A stretch of DNA of 33,734 bases from Thermomucor indicae-seudaticae (Eukaryota > Mucoromycota > Mucoromycetes > Mucorales > Lichtheimiaceae), in NCBI GenBank assembly GCA_000787465.1, contig JSYX01000380.1:1-33734 (forward strand), written 5' to 3'. A program made the translations under genes and the position numbers. Under the pieces are notes generated by a model that saw nothing but the letters and a program-made list of their open reading frames with translations, was not told the origin of the DNA and did no database searches. The number at the start of each line of letters is the position of its first letter. Positions within the stretch are counted from its first letter, which is position 1. Below, one piece after another: positions 28,354 through 33,734 of this stretch.

Positions 28354-28790
28354 ACCAAAACACTCATTTCATGTCCTTCAGTTTATCGTTTAGAGGGCAG
28401 CACTGCGTGAGCTGCCCAAAGATAAGCAATGCTTCCCGTAAAATATCCTGTGATAGGGACACGGACAGACAGAACCTGCACTCTATGTTATTGGAGACTT
28501 TTGTCTTTTGCCTTTTGCCTTTTGCCTTTTCATGGGAGGTTCAGGGCTTGCATGAGCATCTTCCGCGGTTTTTTATCTCGAGATTTGCAGCTATTCACTA
28601 GCGGAAACTATGTAAGTCGTTCTATAAGTAAGCATATCGTTTGTGTCGAAGTGATACACCAGCCAATATATACCGACAGCGGACCGCGAACCGCACCGGA
28701 CAGCTGCGTCTCACTTCGGGCTGCATCCGGACGGACCACCAAAGCGGTAAGGATTTCTTTTGCTACGATCTATAACCGTTTGCTCTGATC
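28354..28790. other. Upstream region of EFL1
   Basis: No gene seen. It contains the TTTTGCC heptamer repeat and a donor-like ATGTAAGT near 28610. That donor could start a 5' UTR intron of EFL1, ending at CAG or AAAG just before 28750. Confidence 0.35.
28499..28530 (+). repeat. TTTTGCC heptanucleotide tandem repeat
   Basis: One TTTTGTC unit, three perfect TTTTGCC units and a partial TTTTCAT unit in succession, in the promoter or leader region of EFL1. Confidence 0.85.
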
Positions 28791-31700
28791 ATGCCGGCTA
28801 TAACGCCTGCTCAGCTCGCGCAGCTTCAGAGCAACCCGAAAAACATTCGCAACATTTGCATTTTGGCCCATGTCGATCATGGAAAAACAACGCTATCCGA
28901 TTCGTTATTAGCAACCAACGGTATCATTTCGTCGAAAATGGCAGGCAAAGTGCGATACCTGGATTCCCGTGAAGACGAACAAGAACGTGGCATTACCATG
29001 GAATCGAGCGGCATTAGTCTCTATTTTAAGCTCGTTCGGGCGGCTGCCGAAGAAGGAAAATCACCAGTAGCGAGCGAGTACTTGATCAACTTGATTGATT
29101 CGCCCGGTCACGTTGACTTTTCGTCTGAAGTATCGACAGCTTCCCGATTATGCGACGGCGCTCTGGTGTTGATCGACGTGGTTGAGGGCGTGTGCACACA
29201 AACGATTTCGGTATTACGGCAAGCGTGGGTGGACAAGGTGCGACCGATCCTTGTGCTGAACAAGATGGATCGGCTGATTGTCGAACTCAAACTGACACCT
29301 CACGAGGCCTATATTCACCTGACACGGATTCTTGAACAAGCGAATGCGATCATGGCTACCTTTTTCACGGGTGATTTGATGGAAGATGAAGCACGAAAGC
29401 TTGAAGCAGAAAAGATGAAGAAGGAACAAGGAGGAGATGAAAATACTAGTAGTGATGATAATAAAGTCCTTCTGGATTGGAGTGTTGAAGAACGTGATGA
29501 TTCTGATATTTATTTTGATCCAAGTAAAGGAAATGTCATCTTTGCAAGCGCTGTTGACGGTTGGGCTTTTCGGTAAATGCCAAAATTCTTTTCTTCCCAT
29601 TTGTATTGTGTGTATCTCACTTTATACCAACGCAGCATTCAACATTTCGCCAATATCTATTACAAAAAGCTTGGCTGCAAAGAGGCTGTTTTACAGAAAT
29701 GCTTGTGGGGCGATTATTATTTTGATCCAAAGACGAAGCGGGTTCTTTTACACAAGCACCTGAAAGGCAGAAATTTGAAGCCGATGTTTGTTCAATTCGT
29801 GCTCGAGAATATCTGGTCAGTTTACGATAGCGTTGTCATTCAACAGTAAGTTGGATAGGATTGTTACGCTCTTGAATGGATGAGAAACTTGACACCTCCT
29901 CCTCCTCCTCCTAGGAACCGCGAAAGAACCGAGAAGATCGTCTCTGCGTTGAATATCAAGGTGCTTCCACGTGATCTTCGATCACGCGATACTCAGTCGC
30001 TGTTGACGACCATCTTTTCGCAATGGCTTCCACTATCGACCTGCCTCCTTTTAGCGATCATTGGTCAACTTCCACCACCAACCGATGCACAACGTATCCG
30101 TATCCCGAAAATGCTCTATCCCGATATTCGTCACCGGGACAACGAGCCGCTCCAGCCGACAAACGATGTCGAGAAGGCACTGTATGAATGCGATGCAAGC
30201 CCAGATGCTCCAGTCGTGGCCTATGTTAGTAAAATGTTTGCGGTACCCTCTGATCTGCTTCCGGAGAACAAACGGAAACAATTGACGGCGGAGGAAATGC
30301 GTGAGCGTGGAAGGAGACAACGCAAGTTACGTGCACAGAACGAGGGGAACCCGAAAGTGGATCAAGGTGTTCCGCTGGAGAACGATCCAAGTTTGGAGAA
30401 AACAGTCCAGGGCGATGCTGCAGAGGAGGAGGAAGAAGAAGCAGAAAAGGAGGTTGTAAAGGAAGAACATATCATCGGGTTCGCGCGTCTCTACTCTGGT
30501 ACGATCCGTGTCGGTCAAAAGCTATACGTGCTGGGGCCCAAGTACGACCCAAAGTACCCTGATAAGCACTGCTCTGAGATCACAGTAAAGAACCTGTATC
30601 TGATCATGGGTCGAGAACTGGAAGCGCTTCCACAAGTGACGGCTGGCAATGTTTTTGGTATTGGTGGTCTAGAGGGCCATATCTTGAAGAACGGGACGTT
30701 GGCAAGTACGAAGACGGGTGTGAAAAACATGGTTGGTGTCAGATTGGAAGCATCGCCTATCGTCCGAGTCGCTTTGGAGCCAGTTGACCCTGGAGACATG
30801 GATAAGCTTGTAGAAGGTCTCCGGCTTTTGAATCAGGCTGATCCTTGCGTTGAAGTACTTTTACAGGAGACAGGCGAACATGTCATTTTAACAGCGGGTG
30901 AACTGCATCTGGAGCGTTGTCTTCGAGACCTAAAGGAGCGTTTTGCAAAGATTGATATTCATGTCTCTCCTCCTATTGTACCTTTCAGAGAGAGTATTGT
31001 TAGAGCGGGTACGTATATTTTAGATGATGAGAACCGGGGAATTTACTCATTCGTTATATTGGCAGATCTGCCTGCGAACAAGGAGAAGGATGGTGCACAA
31101 GTGCCTCGAGGAACAGTTGAATTACAAACGTCTTCAAAGGACGTTATCCTCAAAGTACGAACAGTGCCCTTACCAGCCAGGGTCACTGATTTCCTTATCC
31201 AAAATGCAGCTACCATTAAATCCATCATGGATCAGAAGGCGGCAAGAAGGTCAACGCAACGAGAGAACGATATCGAAGAAAGTATTGCGCAAGAGCGGCA
31301 AATTCGGGGTGAAGCACAGGCGGATACAGCCGACAGGGTTGTTTCTATCGAAGAGTTCCAGTCAAGGCTACGACACGAATTTGCCGAGGCACAGAAAGAA
31401 GGTGGGCCTTTAGTTCCACTCTGGGATAATATTGTCGATCAGTAAGTAACGAATGAAAATGGCGATATCGTAGCATTTCTCTCATCGTCTTTAGGATTTG
31501 GGCCTTTGGACCTAGACGTATTGGTCCAAACATCCTAGTGAATCGAATTCCGGGATATATTCGCAAATCGTTTTTCCAAGTCGAAAGTATAAGTAACCGA
31601 AGCACGAGCGAACTAGGACAAGTATCCGAAGATCATTTGGACGAGGTCTTGGAAGTAGCTGATGAGCAACGCAACGAAAACGAAGCCCTTGGCATTTTGG

Positions 31701-32665
31701 ACGTTGATTTCCATATTCACACTGGCTTTCAACTTTCTACCCTCGCTGGTCCTTTATGTGCAGAACCTGTTCAGGGTGTCTGCTATATCGTCCAAGGCGT
31801 AGAAATTCGTAAAGAAGAAACAGATGCACAAAAGAAAGATGGTAAATGCTTGATGTATATGTGTTATTTCGACGGGCTCACTGGTTCTTGCTTGTGTTAG
31901 TTCGGTCACGCTTGGGACTTATCCAGGGACAGGTTATCTCTGGAATGAAGGAAGCATGTCGTCAAGGCTTCCTTGATTGGTCACCTCGACTGTATTTGGC
32001 CATCTACACTTGCGACATTCAAGCGTCTGGTAAGGCCATTTATATATGGGAAAGAGTAGATTTAATTGACTCTGGACGTTTAACATGGGAAAACAAAGCC
32101 GAGGTTCTCGGTAGGGTATACGGTGTTATTTCCAAGCGAAAGGGTAAAATTGTGTCAGAAGACCTAAAAGATGGCACACCGTTCTGGCAAATCCATGCTT
32201 TGTTGCCTGTCATTGAAAGTTTTGGATTTTCAGATGGTAATAACAAGGAGTCTTTCCAGAGCGCAAAAACACAGCTGTTTAATCATCTGTTTAGAGATTC
32301 GAAAGAGAACATCCGGTGCTGCCAGCCCTCAGCTCGTCTTTAGTGGGTAAGTGCGTCTGTAAGTTTTATTTATAAAATGGGATGGTGATCTCCTTACGCG
32401 TTGTGAATACCAGGTTCGAAATGTTGGATGAGGACCCGTTCTGGGTACCAACGACTGAGGAAGAGCTTGAAGACCTGGGTGAAAAAGCTGATAAAGAGAA
32501 CCTTGCACGAAAATACATGGATACTGTTCGCAAACGCAAGGTAATAACAGAGACATTGTGCTACACCATTTTGATCACATTTCTCATGGTGCGTGTGTTT
32601 AGGGAATGTTTGTTGAAAAGAAGCTCGTAGAGCATGCAGAAAAACAGAGAACATTGAAAAAATAG
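28791..32665 (+). CDS. EFL1: Elongation-factor-like GTPase 1 (EFL1/Ria1), 60S ribosome maturation
   Basis: Cytoplasmic EF-2-like GTPase that, with SBDS/Sdo1, releases Tif6/eIF6 from pre-60S subunits. Nine exons: 28791-29572, 29636-29845, 29915-31441, 31495-31841, 31901-32029, 32099-32236, 32295-32346, 32414-32540, 32603-32665; 1124 residues, matching the family (~1110-1120). G1 is [10 protein letters not shown] (26-35); then RGITMESS (G2), DSPGHVDF (G3) and NKMDRL (G4). An acidic insert follows the GTPase domain ([15 protein letters not shown]). Further on, [20 protein letters not shown] is the EFL1-specific block after domain I, and an E-rich insert lies in domain II ([11 protein letters not shown]). 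Domain IV/V contain [30 protein letters not shown] and KEGTPF-like [15 protein letters not shown]; the end is [12 protein letters not shown]. The intron before exon 3 has a CCT-repeat polypyrimidine tract. All introns are GT-AG. Confidence 0.96.
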
Positions 32666-32894
32666 AGCGTATCTTCTCCTCTAAACCAGATCCAGTTACA
32701 GGTCTTATTTATGTAGTGCTAGTCAGAAAGTTGCATTGAGTTTTAGGGATCCAACGATTGCAGCTGAAAAGCTCGCCTATTTCCTTTCTGCAAGGGAATC
32801 CTCAGGGGCAACTGGATCCCTCCGGGTTTTTTGGGCAAGCTGGTTATTCAGCATTGGCAAAGTAGCTGATGGTCTTGAAAGCGGCGCCATGGTT

Positions 32895-33386
32895 TTACCA
32901 GTCAAGACCTTGGTGGGCAATCCATCCCGGTTCTGACAGCATGCATTTGCAGAGTATAGTGGGACTGCTGATTGTAACATATGAATGCGCAAGTTGACGG
33001 TACTGTTCTCTTTACTTTCGGTCTTGATATAGGCTCGAACGAAAATGGGGAAGCTGTGAACAACGATATTCGTCCGCCACTTCGACGGACGGACGGATAT
33101 CGTCTATGGCGACTTGAAAGCCTTTTCCAATGACCAGCGAGACGTAACCCAACACATATACCTTCTTTCCAATGAATAACAAAGGAACCGCTTTCCTTCC
33201 TGCTGCATGTCGCGCAGACTTCCTCTCGGCGCTTGGTACTCTGTGTTGGATACGCTTTTTCCTAAGTTGAAGCGTTCGTTGATCCCTCCGATGTCCATTC
33301 GAGTCTCTTGAATGGCCAATTTTTCGGGCGGCGCATAGAATTCTTCGTGATCGTCTTAGCAATTGGCCGTCAATAAAAGAGCGCAC
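32895..33386 (-). CDS. Possible unidentified minus-strand gene fragment
   Basis: Read on the minus strand, 33340-33240 contains DDHEEFYAPPEKLAIQETRM, and 33180-33016 in another frame contains VPLLFIGKKVYVLGYVSLV then GKGFQVAIDDIRP. A GTAAAG...CAGCAG intron (33015-32965) would join the latter to PTILCKCMLSEPGW, ending at TAA 32895. The alternating beta-like pattern GKKVYVLGYV...FQVAIDD is reminiscent of an OB-fold, but that is a guess. The change of frame near 33200 is unexplained; either a very short intron or decay would do it. I recognise no family. Confidence 0.3.
33064..33102. repeat. 13-bp imperfect inverted repeat (hairpin)
   Basis: CGATATTCGTCCG at 33064-33076 and CGGACGGATATCG at 33090-33102 are reverse complements at 12 of 13 positions, with a 13-nt loop that contains more CGGA words. 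It lies inside the possible minus-strand coding segment. Confidence 0.7.
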
Positions 33387-33615
33387 GAATGAACTCTTTG
33401 CTTAAGTGATTCTGGGCATTTTGTGCTCAGGCTTTTCTGTGTGCGTCTTTTTCTGTGCTTTCCCACCAGCTCTACAGGTTTATTCTTTAAAATTTACAGT
33501 AATGTACAAAAGATTTTACGCAGAGAAGACATTATTCTTCGAGGGGTGGATCAAGTGCTTGTGTCATCATCTTTCCTTTATTGTCGCGAGAAATAAATAA
33601 ATAATTGGTACACAG

Positions 33616-33734
33616 ATATTTATGAACTTTATCATCGTTTTTCTCGAGAGCTCACTTGTTGGTGCACGACTGTCGAGCTGTCGCTATGGGAGGACATTCA
33701 GAACTACATGATTGATGACCATTTCGTTAGAAGT
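33616..33734 (+). CDS. Possible partial exon running off the window
   Basis: After an acceptor-like TACACAG at 33609-33615 the plus strand stays open to the window end. It reads a protein-like segment with ELYHRFSRELTCWC and LSLWEDIQNYMIDDHFVR. No family is recognised and no start is visible. It could be an internal exon of a gene to the right or chance coding potential. Confidence 0.25.

Larger units (their letters stand above)
32666..33734. other. Terminal kilobase with weak coding signals only
   Basis: No gene can be named. Separate entries give a possible minus-strand gene at 32895-33386 and a possible partial plus-strand exon at 33616-33734. The remaining stretches (32666-32894 and 33387-33615) show nothing recognisable except A/T-rich 3'-flank-like sequence after EFL1. 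Confidence 0.35.

Noticed and set aside
29880..29914. ATG at 29880 as the start of a separate second GTPase gene
   Set aside because: This stretch is the CCT-rich end of an EFL1 intron; splicing at 29915 continues the EFL1 frame exactly.
1..33734. tRNA, rRNA, CRISPR array or bacterial operon signals
   Set aside because: I found no B-box-like GGTTCGAATC in a cloverleaf context, no rRNA sequence and no spaced direct repeats. Gene structure is eukaryotic throughout.

Overview
This 33.7 kb window is nuclear DNA of a fungus, most likely an early-diverging one (Mucoromycota, Mucorales-like). The genes are dense and cut by many short introns of about 50-100 bp, with yeast-like branch points such as CTAAC, TACTAAG and CTGAT. 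They include a fungal plasma-membrane H+-ATPase, together with genes that are rare or lost in Dikarya: a MYSM1-like SWIRM+JAMM deubiquitinase, a Spartan/SPRTN protease and HSPA12-like Hsp70. All family names come from reading translated sequence by eye; no database was searched.

Layout. 1-5150 is a transposon graveyard. It holds the post-catalytic part of a Plavaka/Tnp2-like transposase (1-1616). It also holds a Mutator-like element (MULE) broken in two: its N-terminal and catalytic half lies on the minus strand (about 1850-3405), and its SWIM zinc-finger and OTU-protease half lies on the plus strand (about 3385-4478). 5155-9380 holds SNRNP27 (-), a CsbD-like stress protein (+) and the H+-ATPase PMA1 (-). 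9381-10746 has no firm gene but has a good TATA box and splice-like signals. 10747-15475 holds the MYSM1-like H2A deubiquitinase (+), a TPT/SLC35 sugar-nucleotide-type transporter (-) and a three-repeat RPEL protein (+). 15641-16829 holds two neighbouring Pro/Gln-rich proteins (-), both ending in CaaX boxes. An orphan frame (-) follows at 17287-17841, then a two-AT-hook protein and the mitochondrial-type hydrolase ABHD11/IMO32 (both +, 47 bp apart). 20712-21824 is repeat-rich and lacks a recognised gene. 21825-25826 holds an ATF-type bZIP factor (-), TAF10 (+) and SPRTN (+). 26347-32665 holds an HSPA12-like Hsp70 (+) and the ribosome-maturation GTPase EFL1 (+). The last kilobase has only weak coding signals.

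The genes are mostly housekeeping and do not form one pathway: splicing (SNRNP27), membrane energisation (PMA1), chromatin and transcription (MYSM1-like, TAF10, bZIP, AT-hook), DNA-protein crosslink repair (SPRTN), proteostasis (HSPA12-like) and 60S maturation (EFL1). For the multi-exon genes the exons were deduced by hand. In every recognised gene the exon lengths add up to a whole number of codons and the joins restore conserved family sequence. Three introns can be read only with GC-AG boundaries.
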